From Methanothermococcus sp. (GTDB lineage: Archaea; AGJL01; Methanococci; Methanococcales; Methanococcaceae), in NCBI RefSeq assembly GCF_015523155.1, contig NZ_WAKW01000068.1:1-32653 (forward strand): a stretch of DNA of 32,653 bases. Reading direction: 5' to 3'. Position numbers and translations under genes: made by a program. Shown in pieces: positions 8,232 to 14,776 of the stretch (positions are counted from its first letter, which is position 1; the number at the start of each line of letters is the position of its first letter). A model generated the notes under the pieces. That model ran no database searches and was not told the DNA's origin. It saw only the letters and a program-made list of their open reading frames with translations.

Positions 8232-8244
8232 CTATAAATATATA
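8232..8244 (+). promoter_or_regulatory. Promoter of the rps13 operon
   Basis: CTATAAATATATA lies 59 bases before the rps13 start. With a start point near 8268 the leader would be about 35 bases and include the strong site GGAGGTG. Confidence 0.55.
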
Positions 8245-8302
8245 GTATTGTATTATATTTAGCGTTATAAAACACGATTATTATCTCTCGGAGGTGCAGA
8301 CA

Positions 8303-8755
8303 TTGACTCAAACAGAATTCAAACACAGAATTAGAATATCAAAAACAGATATTACTGGTGAGTATCCATTGGAATATGCCTTACAGGATATAAAAGGAAT
8401 CGGTAGGGCAATGGCTAAGGCAATATTGAGAATCACCAAATTGGATGGAAAACAACAGGCAGGTTATTTATCGGATGAAGATGTTCAAAAAATAGAGGAA
8501 GTTTTAAAAGACCCTGCGAAACACGGCATTCCATCATGGATGTTCAACAGGAAAAAAGATACCTACACAGGTGAAGATAAACACTTGATTGAATCAGACT
8601 TAGTGCTCACAGTTCAGGAAGATATAACCACTATGAAAAAGATTAGATGTTATAGAGGAATAAGACACGAATTAGGATTGCCATGTAGAGGGCAGAGAAC
8701 AAGAGGTGCATTTAGAAGAGGTTCGATAGTAGGAGTTAAGAAGAAAAGGAAATAA
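8303..8755 (+). CDS. rps13: Ribosomal protein S13
   Basis: Small-subunit head protein (uS13) that contacts the P-site tRNA and the central bridge to the large subunit. The 150-residue product has the usual archaeal layout: helix-turn motif LQDIKGIGRAMAKAI near the start, and a basic C-terminal tail with GQRTRGAFRRG and KKKRK that reaches into the decoding area. The start is a TTG at 8303, placed seven bases after the perfect ribosome binding site GGAGGTG (8290-8296). A GTG at 8294 in the same frame is part of that site and should not be the start. First gene of the ribosomal/RNA polymerase cluster, with its own TATA box at 8232-8244. Confidence 0.95.
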   Translation: MTQTEFKHRIRISKTDITGEYPLEYALQDIKGIGRAMAKAILRITKLDGKQQAGYLSDEDVQKIEEVLKDPAKHGIPSWMFNRKKDTYTGEDKHLIESDLVLTVQEDITTMKKIRCYRGIRHELGLPCRGQRTRGAFRRGSIVGVKKKRK

Positions 8756-8816
8756 TTTAAAATAACTTTTCTTAAAATTCATAAATAAATAATTTAAAAG
8801 GAAAAAAGGTGAAAAA

Positions 8817-9353
8817 ATGGGTGACCCAAGAAAATTAAGTAAAAAATACGATACCCCCAATCATCCATGGATTGGAGAAAGAATAAAAAGAGAAAGAGAA
8901 TTGGCAATAAAATATGGATTGGTAAATAAGAAAGAATTTTGGAAAATGGAAACAAGATTAAGAACATTTAGGAGACAGGCAAGAAGATTAATAAGCGACA
9001 CAACCGAACAAGGTGCAAGAGAAGCTACCCAGTTATTTGGAATTTTGAAAAGATATGGTATTTTAGTTAAGGAAGATGCTACATTGGATGATGTTCTCTC
9101 ATTAAATGTTGAAAGTATCTTAGATAGAAGATTGCAAACCTTGGTATTTAGAAAAGGACTAGCAAAAACACCAAAACAAGCTAGACAATTTATAGTTCAT
9201 GGTCATATTGCAGTAAATGGAAGAAGAATAACTGCACCAAGTTATTTAGTTCCAGTTGATGAAGAGGATTTGATATCATACACACCGACATCACCATTAG
9301 CTTCTGAAAATCATCCTGAAAGAACAGAGGTAGTAAGTGAGGATAACAACTAA
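8817..9353 (+). CDS. rps4: Ribosomal protein S4
   Basis: uS4, an early 16S rRNA-binding assembly protein, 178 residues. The N-terminal [16 protein letters not shown] is typical of archaeal S4. The S4 RNA-binding domain is seen as [24 protein letters not shown] followed by [21 protein letters not shown]. The C-terminal tail is acidic (EDLISY to VVSEDNN). AAAAGGTG precedes the ATG at good spacing. It lies 61 bases after rps13 and 40 before rps11 in the order conserved in Euryarchaeota. The archaeal form lacks the long N-terminal zinc domain of some bacterial S4. Confidence 0.96.
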   Translation: MGDPRKLSKKYDTPNHPWIGERIKRERELAIKYGLVNKKEFWKMETRLRTFRRQARRLISDTTEQGAREATQLFGILKRYGILVKEDATLDDVLSLNVESILDRRLQTLVFRKGLAKTPKQARQFIVHGHIAVNGRRITAPSYLVPVDEEDLISYTPTSPLASENHPERTEVVSEDNN

Positions 9354-9393
9354 TTTAATCAAAAAATCAATAAAATAAAAATAAGGTGATTTA

Positions 9394-9768
9394 ATGAGTG
9401 AGAAATGGGGCGTAATCCATATTTATGCGTCATACAACAACACAATTATACATGTTACAGATATTACAGGAGCAGAAACAATTGCAAAAATTTCTGGTGG
9501 TATGATTGTAAAAAACCAGAAAGATGAGTCATCCCCTTATGCTGCGATGCAGGGTGCATTTAAAATAGCAGACATGATAAGAGAAAAAGGAATAGAAAAA
9601 GTTCATGTAAAGGTAAGAGCTCCGGGTGGAAACAAATCAAAGAACCCAGGTCCAGGAGCTCAGGCAGCTATTAGGGCATTGGCAAGAGCAGGGATTAGGA
9701 TTGGAAGAATAGAAGATGCAACACCAATTCCACATGATGGGACAACCCCAAAGAAAAGAAACAGATAA
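9394..9768 (+). CDS. rps11: Ribosomal protein S11
   Basis: uS11, platform protein of the small subunit near the E site and the mRNA exit, 124 residues. Family motifs are [19 protein letters not shown] at the start, SPYAAMQGA in the middle, and [26 protein letters not shown] with a C-terminal [14 protein letters not shown]. The start ATG at 9394 has GGTGATTTA before it. The coding sequence contains two of the GAGCTC palindromes of this window (9617 and 9656). The 91 bases to rpoD are non-coding and show no clear terminator. Confidence 0.97.
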   Translation: MSEKWGVIHIYASYNNTIIHVTDITGAETIAKISGGMIVKNQKDESSPYAAMQGAFKIADMIREKGIEKVHVKVRAPGGNKSKNPGPGAQAAIRALARAGIRIGRIEDATPIPHDGTTPKKRNR

Positions 9769-9859
9769 TTTAATACATTTCCTGGGTTGATAAGGATATA
9801 ATAATTCATTATTACAAATCCCCCTCACTTTCAGGATAATGAAACTGTTGGTGGTATCT

Positions 9860-10447
9860 TTGATAAATAACATTCAAAAAGAAAAAACAAAAATTGGGGA
9901 AAGGCTTAGATTTAATCTGAAAGCCCCATTATCTTTTTCCAGTGCATTGAGGAGGATAATGATTTCAGAGGTTCCAACCTATGCCATTGAAAATGTGTAT
10001 TTTTATGAAAACACATCCTCAATGTATGATGAATTGATTGCACACAGGCTAGGATTGATACCTATAAGGGGAAAACCAGTTAGTAGTGATGAAGTAATTA
10101 CCTTTGCACTTATTAAAGAAGGTCCTTGTGTGGTTTATTCTGGTGATTTGGAATCAGAAGCAGGGGAAGTGGTATTTAAACACATACCAATTGTTAAATT
10201 AAAAGAAGGGCAAAAATTGGAATTAGAATGTGAAGCTCTGGTGGGCGTAGGAAAAACCCATGCAAAATGGCAACCATGCAATGCCATTTATAAACAAATA
10301 GATAAGGATGAAGTGGAGTTTTTAGTAGAATCTTATGGGAATATGGATTCTGAGGACCTCTTAATATCATCAGTGGAAGTATTAAAAAACAAGGCTGAAA
10401 AATTTCTAGATGAGCTGGAAAGTTTTGAAATAAATGATGCAGAATAA
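9860..10447 (+). CDS. rpoD: DNA-directed RNA polymerase subunit D
   Basis: Archaeal homologue of eukaryotic Rpb3 and bacterial alpha; pairs with subunit L to nucleate polymerase assembly. The assembly motif FSSALRRIMISEVPTYAIE and the DELIAHRLGLIPI segment are clear. The 195-residue length is that of short archaeal D subunits, and no ferredoxin-like four-cysteine insertion is present, so no [4Fe-4S] cluster is expected. I chose TTG at 9860 because GGTGG at 9850-9854 is correctly spaced before it; the longer ATG start at 9839 (seven extra residues) lacks a convincing site. The gene lies in the conserved order S11-rpoD-L18e. Confidence 0.92.
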   Translation: MINNIQKEKTKIGERLRFNLKAPLSFSSALRRIMISEVPTYAIENVYFYENTSSMYDELIAHRLGLIPIRGKPVSSDEVITFALIKEGPCVVYSGDLESEAGEVVFKHIPIVKLKEGQKLELECEALVGVGKTHAKWQPCNAIYKQIDKDEVEFLVESYGNMDSEDLLISSVEVLKNKAEKFLDELESFEINDAE

Positions 10448-10479
10448 TATGCATAATATAGAATAATAATGGTGAAATC

Positions 10480-10842
10480 ATGAGAAAATTGATGGCTACC
10501 AATCCAAAAATCGTTGAATTGGTTCAAAATCTTAAAGTAGAATCTTACAAAAACGATGCAAAAATTTGGAGAGACATAGCTAAAAGATTATCAAAACCTG
10601 CTAGAAGAAGAGCAGAAGTTAATATAAGCAAGATAAACAGATATACAAAAGATGATTATGTTGTAATCGTTCCAGGTAAAGTTCTTGGAGCTGGAAAATT
10701 AGGACACAAAGTAACTGTTGCGGCATTTTCATTCTCAGAAAGTGCTAAGAAAGCAATTGAAGAAGCTGGCGGAAAATGTTTAACCATTGAAGAGTTAATT
10801 AAGGAAAATCCAAAAGGTTCATTGGTAAAAATAATGGCTTAA
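10480..10842 (+). CDS. rpl18e: Ribosomal protein L18e
   Basis: eL18, a large-subunit protein found only in archaea and eukaryotes, 120 residues. It shows the family pattern: NPKIVELVQNLKVESYKNDA at the start, IAKRLSKPARRRAEVNISKI, and VPGKVLGAGKLGHKVTVAAFSFSESAKKAI. GGTGAAATC precedes the ATG at 10480; a second ATG four codons in (10492) is less well spaced. The gene follows rpoD by 32 bases and is followed 52 bases later by rpl13, the usual order. Confidence 0.95.
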   Translation: MRKLMATNPKIVELVQNLKVESYKNDAKIWRDIAKRLSKPARRRAEVNISKINRYTKDDYVVIVPGKVLGAGKLGHKVTVAAFSFSESAKKAIEEAGGKCLTIEELIKENPKGSLVKIMA

Positions 10843-10850
10843 ATAATTAG

Positions 10851-10865
10851 ATAATTATATATATT
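10851..10865 (+). promoter_or_regulatory. Possible internal promoter before rpl13
   Basis: ATAATTATATATATT lies just after the rpl18e stop and 30 bases before the rpl13 ribosome binding site. It resembles a TATA box, but the leader would be only about 10 bases, so it is weak evidence. Confidence 0.3.
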
Positions 10866-10894
10866 AAACACGAAAAACCAAATTAGGTGAAATT

Positions 10895-11308
10895 ATGGTT
10901 GTTATAGATGCAGAAAATGCAGTTGTTGGAAGATTGGCATCTTATGCGGCAAAGCTCGCGTTATCAGGGGAAAATGTTGTTATCGTAAATGCTGAAAAGG
11001 CAATAATGACAGGAAACAAAGAATATATATTTGAGAAATACACTCAAAAAAGAAATAGAAAAAGTATTACAAATCCTAGAAGAATGGGTCCAAAATACCC
11101 AAGAAGACCTGATGACATTGTAAGAAGAATTATAAGGGGAATGGTTCCATACAAAAAGCCAAAAGGAAGAGATGCTTTTAAAAGAATTAAGGTTATGGTA
11201 GGAGCTCCGGATGATGTAAATGTTGATGTGGTATTAAATGAAATGCCAAATACAAATAAATATGTAACAATTGGAGAACTTAGTAAATACTTGGGAGCTA
11301 AATTCTAA
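10895..11308 (+). CDS. rpl13: Ribosomal protein L13
   Basis: uL13, an early-assembly protein of the large subunit that binds 23S rRNA, 137 residues. Motifs are VIDAENAVVGRLASYAAKLAL at the start and GPKYPRRPDDIVRRIIRGMVPYKKPKGRDAF in the middle, with a conserved archaeal end (YVTIGELSKYLGAKF). The ATG follows AGGTGAAATT. Thirteen bases separate the stop from rps9, so the two are co-translated, as in most archaea. Confidence 0.96.
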   Translation: MVVIDAENAVVGRLASYAAKLALSGENVVIVNAEKAIMTGNKEYIFEKYTQKRNRKSITNPRRMGPKYPRRPDDIVRRIIRGMVPYKKPKGRDAFKRIKVMVGAPDDVNVDVVLNEMPNTNKYVTIGELSKYLGAKF

Positions 11309-11321
11309 TTGAGGTGATTAG

Positions 11322-11726
11322 GTGAAAGTAATTCATACAGTAGGTAAGAGAAAAACCGCTATTGCAAGAGCTACTGCAAAGGAAGGCAAAGGTAGAATTA
11401 GGATAAACAAAAAACCAATAGAAATAATTGAACCAAAATACATTAATGCAAAATTAATGGAACCTGTAATATTGGCAGGAGATGCTATTAATAACATAGA
11501 TATTGATATTACAGTTAAAGGTGGAGGTATTGCTGGTCAAATGGATGCAGCAAGAACTGCCTTAGGTAAAGCAATTGTGGAATATACTGGAAGCATGGAG
11601 ATAAAAGAGAGATATTTGGAATATGACAGAACCATTCTTGTTAGTGATGCAAGAAGAACAGAGCCACACAAACCAAGTAAATCCACAAAAGGTCCAAGAG
11701 CTAAGAGACAGAAATCATACAGATAA
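11322..11726 (+). CDS. rps9: Ribosomal protein S9
   Basis: uS9, whose C-terminal tail reaches the P-site tRNA anticodon. The 134 residues show [24 protein letters not shown] at the start, [23 protein letters not shown] in the centre, and the diagnostic basic tail [26 protein letters not shown]. The start is GTG at 11322, eight bases after GAGGTGATT. A T-run (11735-11742) in the following 92 bases may weaken or end transcription before rpoN. Confidence 0.96.
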   Translation: MKVIHTVGKRKTAIARATAKEGKGRIRINKKPIEIIEPKYINAKLMEPVILAGDAINNIDIDITVKGGGIAGQMDAARTALGKAIVEYTGSMEIKERYLEYDRTILVSDARRTEPHKPSKSTKGPRAKRQKSYR

Positions 11727-11818
11727 ATTTATAATTTTTTTATTATTATCTATTTTGTATCGCATTAAGGAAATAAGATATTTTAATTTAGTTATTTCAT
11801 ACCATTTGGTGATATGTT

Positions 11819-12028
11819 ATGGTAATGTTTCCAATTAGATGTTTTTCATGTGGTAATGTAATATCAGAAGTATATGAAGAATATATTTCACGATTAAAAG
11901 ATGGGGAAAAACCTGACGAGATATTGGATGATTTAGGAATTAAAAAATACTGTTGTAGAAGGATGTTTATATCCCACAGAGTAGATAAAGACGGCAGGGA
12001 ATTGTTCGATGATATTATGGAATATTAA
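11819..12028 (+). CDS. rpoN: DNA-directed RNA polymerase subunit N
   Basis: Homologue of eukaryotic Rpb10, a 69-residue zinc subunit at the D-L assembly platform. The N-terminal PIRCFSCGNVI and the adjacent cysteine pair CCRRMFISH supply the four zinc ligands Cys8, Cys11, Cys45 and Cys46, the atypical CxxC...CC arrangement of the family. TTGGTGAT precedes the ATG at 11819; an ATG two codons later (11825) would also be acceptable and gives the usual archaeal start MFPIRCF. tRNA-Pro begins 25 bases after the stop. Confidence 0.96.
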   Translation: MVMFPIRCFSCGNVISEVYEEYISRLKDGEKPDEILDDLGIKKYCCRRMFISHRVDKDGRELFDDIMEY

Positions 12029-12053
12029 TTTAAATATACCATATTTACTTATT

Positions 12054-12131
12054 GGGACTGTGGGGTAGCCTGGTCCATCCTGTGCGTCTGGGGGGCGTGC
12101 AACCCGAGTTCAAATCTCGGCAGTCCCACCA
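12054..12131 (+). tRNA. tRNA-Pro (anticodon GGG), CCA encoded
   Basis: The acceptor stem GGGACTG (12054-12060) pairs with CAGTCCC (12121-12127), with discriminator A at 12128 and an encoded CCA at 12129-12131. The D stem GGGT/ATCC, an anticodon stem TGCGT/GCGTG with wobble pairs around the loop CTGGGGG, and the T stem CCGAG/CTCGG with TTCAAAT are all present. The anticodon GGG lies at 12090-12092. It sits between rpoN and rpoK and could be cut from the same transcript. Its last 12 bases and 21 bases of flank recur at 12241. Confidence 0.94.
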
Positions 12132-12152
12132 TTTATATTTACTTATTATTCA
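12120..12152. repeat. Direct repeat, copy 1, including the 3' end of tRNA-Pro
   Basis: Thirty-three bases, starting GCAGTCCCACCATTTATATT and ending in TATTATTCA, recur exactly at 12241-12273. Copy 1 spans the last T-stem base, the 3' acceptor strand and CCA of tRNA-Pro plus flank. This is the form of an integration att site or an insertion duplication. Confidence 0.9.
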
Positions 12153-12173
12153 TTATATTTCAAATACTAGGTT

Positions 12174-12235
12174 CCAAAACGAACGAAGTGAGTTTTGGAT
12201 TTTTGATGCAACTTTTTCTAAAAGTTGCGTTTGAA
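12174..12235. repeat. Two-hairpin element between the direct repeats
   Basis: Hairpin 1 is CCAAAAC (12174-12180), the 11-base loop GAACGAAGTGA (12181-12191) and GTTTTGG (12192-12198). Hairpin 2 is GCAACTTTT (12208-12216), loop TCT, and AAAAGTTGC (12220-12228), both stems perfect. The end reads GTTTGAATC. The layout, including the 11-base loop and the NNTTNAATC end, equals that of the repeats at 20248-20349. It may be a small non-autonomous mobile or structured RNA element. Confidence 0.75.
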
Positions 12236-12240
12236 TCTAA

Positions 12241-12273
12241 GCAGTCCCACCATTTATATTTACTTATTATTCA
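12241..12273. repeat. Direct repeat, copy 2, orphan tRNA-Pro 3' end
   Basis: Exact copy of 12120-12152, offset by 121 bases. Just upstream, TTTGAATCTAA resembles the tRNA T-loop region TTCAAATCTCG, so slightly more than the exact 33 bases may once have been shared. No tRNA body precedes this copy. Confidence 0.9.
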
Positions 12274-12335
12274 ACCATTATTTGTTGCACATGTTTATAG
12301 ATATGATGATATAAAAATAAAAAAGCGTGATTCTA

Positions 12336-12503
12336 ATGAAATGCACAAAATTTGAAAAGGCGAGACTCATTGGTGCAAGGTCTTTGCAGATTTCTAATGG
12401 GGCTTTTTTGACCATAGATGCAGAAAAACAATCCTCATTGGACATTGCTATGGAAGAATTTGAAAAAGGAAAAATTCCGCTAAAAGTTAAAGCCAACAAA
12501 TAA
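12336..12503 (+). CDS. rpoK: DNA-directed RNA polymerase subunit K
   Basis: Homologue of eukaryotic Rpb6 and bacterial omega, 55 residues, which clamps the largest subunit and recruits transcription factors. The short protein starts MKCTKFEKARLIGARSLQIS, the core Rpb6 motif (E-K-A-R-x-x-G-A-R-x-L-Q-I-S), followed by NGAF and DIAMEEFEKGKIPLKV, also typical. The start ATG lies eight bases after GCGTGATT. The second ATG-like start inside is unlikely because it would remove the core motif. The gene is followed 69 bases later by the enolase-like gene, a weakened form of the archaeal rpoK-eno pairing. Too short to be noticed in a simple ORF scan. Confidence 0.95.
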   Translation: MKCTKFEKARLIGARSLQISNGAFLTIDAEKQSSLDIAMEEFEKGKIPLKVKANK

Positions 12504-12572
12504 TTAAAGATTTCCACCGCATTTAATTCATGATTATAAATATTTTCTTTTTAAAATATGTAGGGGATTTTT

Positions 12573-13532
12573 GTGGAAGATGAGACCACTATTGAAAGAA
12601 TTACTGCAAAAAAAGTTTTTAAAAATTCAAAAATAAGTGTAAAAATAACAACATTAACGAGGACTGGAATAGGTTATGATATTATAGATGTAGAAAATCC
12701 CGATTATGTTGTTTCAGATATAGAAAACATAATCGCACCTGAGCTCGTGGGGTATCCGGCATCTGACCAAGATTTTATAGATTCCATTATCTGTGGCACA
12801 TCAGTTGATAATCCAAATACCACCATGGGAGTTTCTATAAGTATATCAAGAGCTGCTGCAAATAGTCTCGGCATGCCTTTGTTTAGATATGTTGGAGGTT
12901 CATTATCTACGGAATTGCCTGTTGTAGGCTGTTCTCTTTTGACAGACAATAGCAACGAATTAATAGCCATACCCATGGCTGAATCCATTGATGAAATGAT
13001 AACCTGCTATGAAAAAATACTATCGGAGCTCTCTTCCAAATACAATACAGTAAATATTTATGGGGAGTGCGTATGCAACAATATTTTTGATGAATTAGAT
13101 GATTTTAAATTTATATTAAATGATATATCAGAAGAGGAGGATATTAAAATACTTGTAGGAGCTTCAATATATGAGTATGAATATGCCGAAAATCAAGATA
13201 TTTACGAAAAAATTTCTAGTTTAGATTATTTAGAGAGTCCTGAAATCGTGGAATTTGACGGCACACTTGCCATAGATGGCATTGATGAAGCAGCCGATTT
13301 TTCTAAAATAGAACCCTATACAATGGGAACACTAACTGAAATGTATCACTATATAAATTATATATTGGACAAAGGACTGACTCCTATAATTATGAGCAAT
13401 AACACTTCATTTTCACATATTGCAGTGGGATTAAGGGTGCCATTTTTAAGGAGCAATATTAATTCAAATGTTTTAAATGAGTTATGGGATATTGAAAGAA
13501 TATTAAATAATCCAAATGTAAATAGATTTTAA
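12573..13532 (+). CDS. Enolase-like protein, probably not catalytic
   Basis: Protein of 319 residues, about 100 shorter than true enolase. Enolase traces are clear: IIAPELVGYPASDQ at 53-66, ISRAAANSLGMPLFRYVGG at 91-109, TMGTLTEM at 250-257, and a C-terminal DIERIL. The catalytic parts are missing. The mobile loop with SGASTG is absent, the NGG-x-HA segment is replaced by TDNSNEL, the SHRSGE block reads SNNTSFSH (275-282), and no Mg-binding GDD is seen. The start is GTG at 12573 after AGGGGAT. It occupies the place that eno holds next to rpoK in many archaea, whereas rpsB (S2), which usually follows, is not here. Conservation of the position suggests a non-enzymatic role. Function not known. 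Confidence 0.75.
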   Translation: MEDETTIERITAKKVFKNSKISVKITTLTRTGIGYDIIDVENPDYVVSDIENIIAPELVGYPASDQDFIDSIICGTSVDNPNTTMGVSISISRAAANSLGMPLFRYVGGSLSTELPVVGCSLLTDNSNELIAIPMAESIDEMITCYEKILSELSSKYNTVNIYGECVCNNIFDELDDFKFILNDISEEEDIKILVGASIYEYEYAENQDIYEKISSLDYLESPEIVEFDGTLAIDGIDEAADFSKIEPYTMGTLTEMYHYINYILDKGLTPIIMSNNTSFSHIAVGLRVPFLRSNINSNVLNELWDIERILNNPNVNRF

Positions 13533-13568
13533 ATGGAATAAAAAAATATAAATACTGCGTATATTATA

Positions 13569-13586
13569 TAGGAAATATATTTCCTA
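13569..13586. promoter_or_regulatory. Palindromic operator, NrpR type, at the ferredoxin promoter
   Basis: TAGGAAATATATTTCCTA is a perfect 18-base palindrome. It contains GGAA-ATATAT-TTCC (13571-13584), which fits the GGAA-N6-TTCC operator of the methanococcal nitrogen repressor NrpR. It directly follows a TATA-like box, TATATTATATA (about 13560-13570), and covers the expected transcription start. Repression of the ferredoxin gene under nitrogen excess is inferred. Confidence 0.6.
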
Positions 13587-13613
13587 ATTTAATAAATAAT
13601 TAAGGGGTGAATT

Positions 13614-13802
13614 ATGAGTGTAGTAATTGATTATAATAAATGCGATGGTCCAGAATGTGCAGAATGTGTAAATGCATGTCCAATGGAAGTATTTGAAATT
13701 CAAGATAATAAAGTTGTAGTAGTTAGGGAAGACGAATGCACCTTTTGCATGGTATGTGAGGATGTGTGCCCAGCAGGGGCAGTAAAAGTTAAAGAAGATT
13801 AA
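13614..13802 (+). CDS. 2[4Fe-4S] ferredoxin
   Basis: Small electron carrier of 62 residues. Two cluster-binding motifs are present. The first is Cys10-x4-Cys15-x2-Cys18-x3-Cys22-Pro, one to two residues longer in the first gap than usual. The second is Cys42-x2-Cys45-x2-Cys48-x3-Cys52-Pro. Each cluster uses three ligands from one motif and one from the other. GGGGTGAATT lies before the ATG. It is a single-gene unit: the enolase-like gene ends 81 bases upstream and hypC is convergent. The palindrome at 13569-13586 suggests nitrogen control, so electron delivery to nitrogenase or another nitrogen-regulated enzyme is a fair guess. Confidence 0.95.
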   Translation: MSVVIDYNKCDGPECAECVNACPMEVFEIQDNKVVVVREDECTFCMVCEDVCPAGAVKVKED

Positions 13803-13881
13803 TTTTATTATTTTATAATTTTATAATAATATAATATTTTTAATTATTTTAAGATAGATATATATACTTATTCTAATTATA

Positions 13882-14145
13882 TTATTCTTTTTCCTCTTTT
13901 ACTCCTTCCATTTTATCAAGAGCATCAAATAATTCTTCCCAAGTATCTAGGCTTATTTTTGCATCTTCTTCACTCATAACCTCTAAGGCGTATCCAGTAT
14001 GTATAAGTATGTAATCCCCTATATTCACATTTTCAAGAAGTGCTAGTTTTGCCTTTTGTTTAACCCCTTTATATTCTGCGATAGCATATTTTTCTCCATC
14101 TTCTTCATATATTTTTACAACCTTACAAGGTATTGCCAAACACAT
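13882..14145 (-). CDS. hypC: Hydrogenase maturation chaperone HypC
   Basis: Small chaperone of 87 residues that carries the Fe(CN)2CO unit with HypD and escorts the large subunit of [NiFe]-hydrogenases. The N-terminal [10 protein letters not shown] contains the essential Cys2 exposed after Met removal, and [20 protein letters not shown] is the conserved OB-fold part. GGTGAT precedes the ATG on the minus strand. The rest of the hyp genes are not nearby, which is normal in methanococci. It lies 51 bases downstream of the DedA-family gene on the same strand and may be read from it. Confidence 0.96.
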   Translation of the reverse strand: MCLAIPCKVVKIYEEDGEKYAIAEYKGVKQKAKLALLENVNIGDYILIHTGYALEVMSEEDAKISLDTWEELFDALDKMEGVKEEKE

Positions 14146-14196
14146 AAAATCACCAAAATAAGATAATAAGTATTATAATTATTATTAATGATAATT

Positions 14197-14718
14197 CTAT
14201 AAATGTATATAGCTTAGAATATATTTAAAAATATCGGACATATTTGTAGAACCCAATAATACAAATGGCAATATAATTAAACCATGTTTTATTATTCTAC
14301 TTAAAAATACTGCAAGTATATATCTTTTAAATGGCATTTCAAAAGCACCACAAACCCAGCACATGATTTCAAATGGCAATGGGGTAAAGCTTATAACTAT
14401 AAATCCTACAATTCCATATTTTTTAAAAAAATTTTCTCCCTTTCTATAATCCTCTTTACTGAATAATTTTAGTGCCAATTTTTCTCCATATTTGGATGCC
14501 AAATAATAGGTAATTACAGACCCAGCAGTAGTGCCAAATGCACCGGCAAGTAGCACATATTTCCAGTCAAGACCCAGTGCTATTCCTGCTATCATGAATA
14601 TTTCCGTTGGTAATGGTTGGAATATCGGTTCTGAAAATCCTATTAAAAATATACCCAATATCCCATATTCATTAACAAGTTTAAACCCAATGGTTTTGAA
14701 TATTTCAAAATCTATCAT
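14197..14718 (-). CDS. DedA/YqaA-family (VTT domain) membrane protein
   Basis: Polytopic membrane protein of 173 residues. The VTT fold is suggested by the first re-entrant block GFSEPIFQPLPTEIFMIAGIALG, the conserved FGTTAGSVITYYLASKYGEKLA, and the second block FTPLPFEIMCWVCGAFEMPFKRYILA. Members of this family in other organisms move lipids across the membrane, including polyprenyl-phosphate carriers (family knowledge); the substrate here is not known. A carrier-recycling role would link it to surface N-glycosylation. A weak AAGGA site lies upstream of the ATG, and a TATA-like run is visible between this gene and the flavoprotein gene, so it may have its own promoter. Confidence 0.85.
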   Translation of the reverse strand: MIDFEIFKTIGFKLVNEYGILGIFLIGFSEPIFQPLPTEIFMIAGIALGLDWKYVLLAGAFGTTAGSVITYYLASKYGEKLALKLFSKEDYRKGENFFKKYGIVGFIVISFTPLPFEIMCWVCGAFEMPFKRYILAVFLSRIIKHGLIILPFVLLGSTNMSDIFKYILSYIHL

Positions 14719-14776
14719 GTTTTTCCTTTTTATATAATTTTAAATAGTATATGTATATATATTTAAATTATTTATG

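Noticed and set aside
8108-8326. Minus-strand frame over tRNA-Ser and the rps13 start
   Set aside because: Antisense to a tRNA and a ribosomal protein gene, with no ribosome site; the phrase-like Gly/Pro part is the tRNA complement.
7992-10874. AAACACG motif in four intergenic places (near 7993, 8033, 8269 and 10866)
   Set aside because: A 7-mer of this composition is expected a few times in the window on both strands, so the cluster is not clearly above chance.
12052-12234. Open reading frame over tRNA-Pro and the hairpin element
   Set aside because: It overlaps the tRNA, has no ribosome binding site and follows non-coding sequence.
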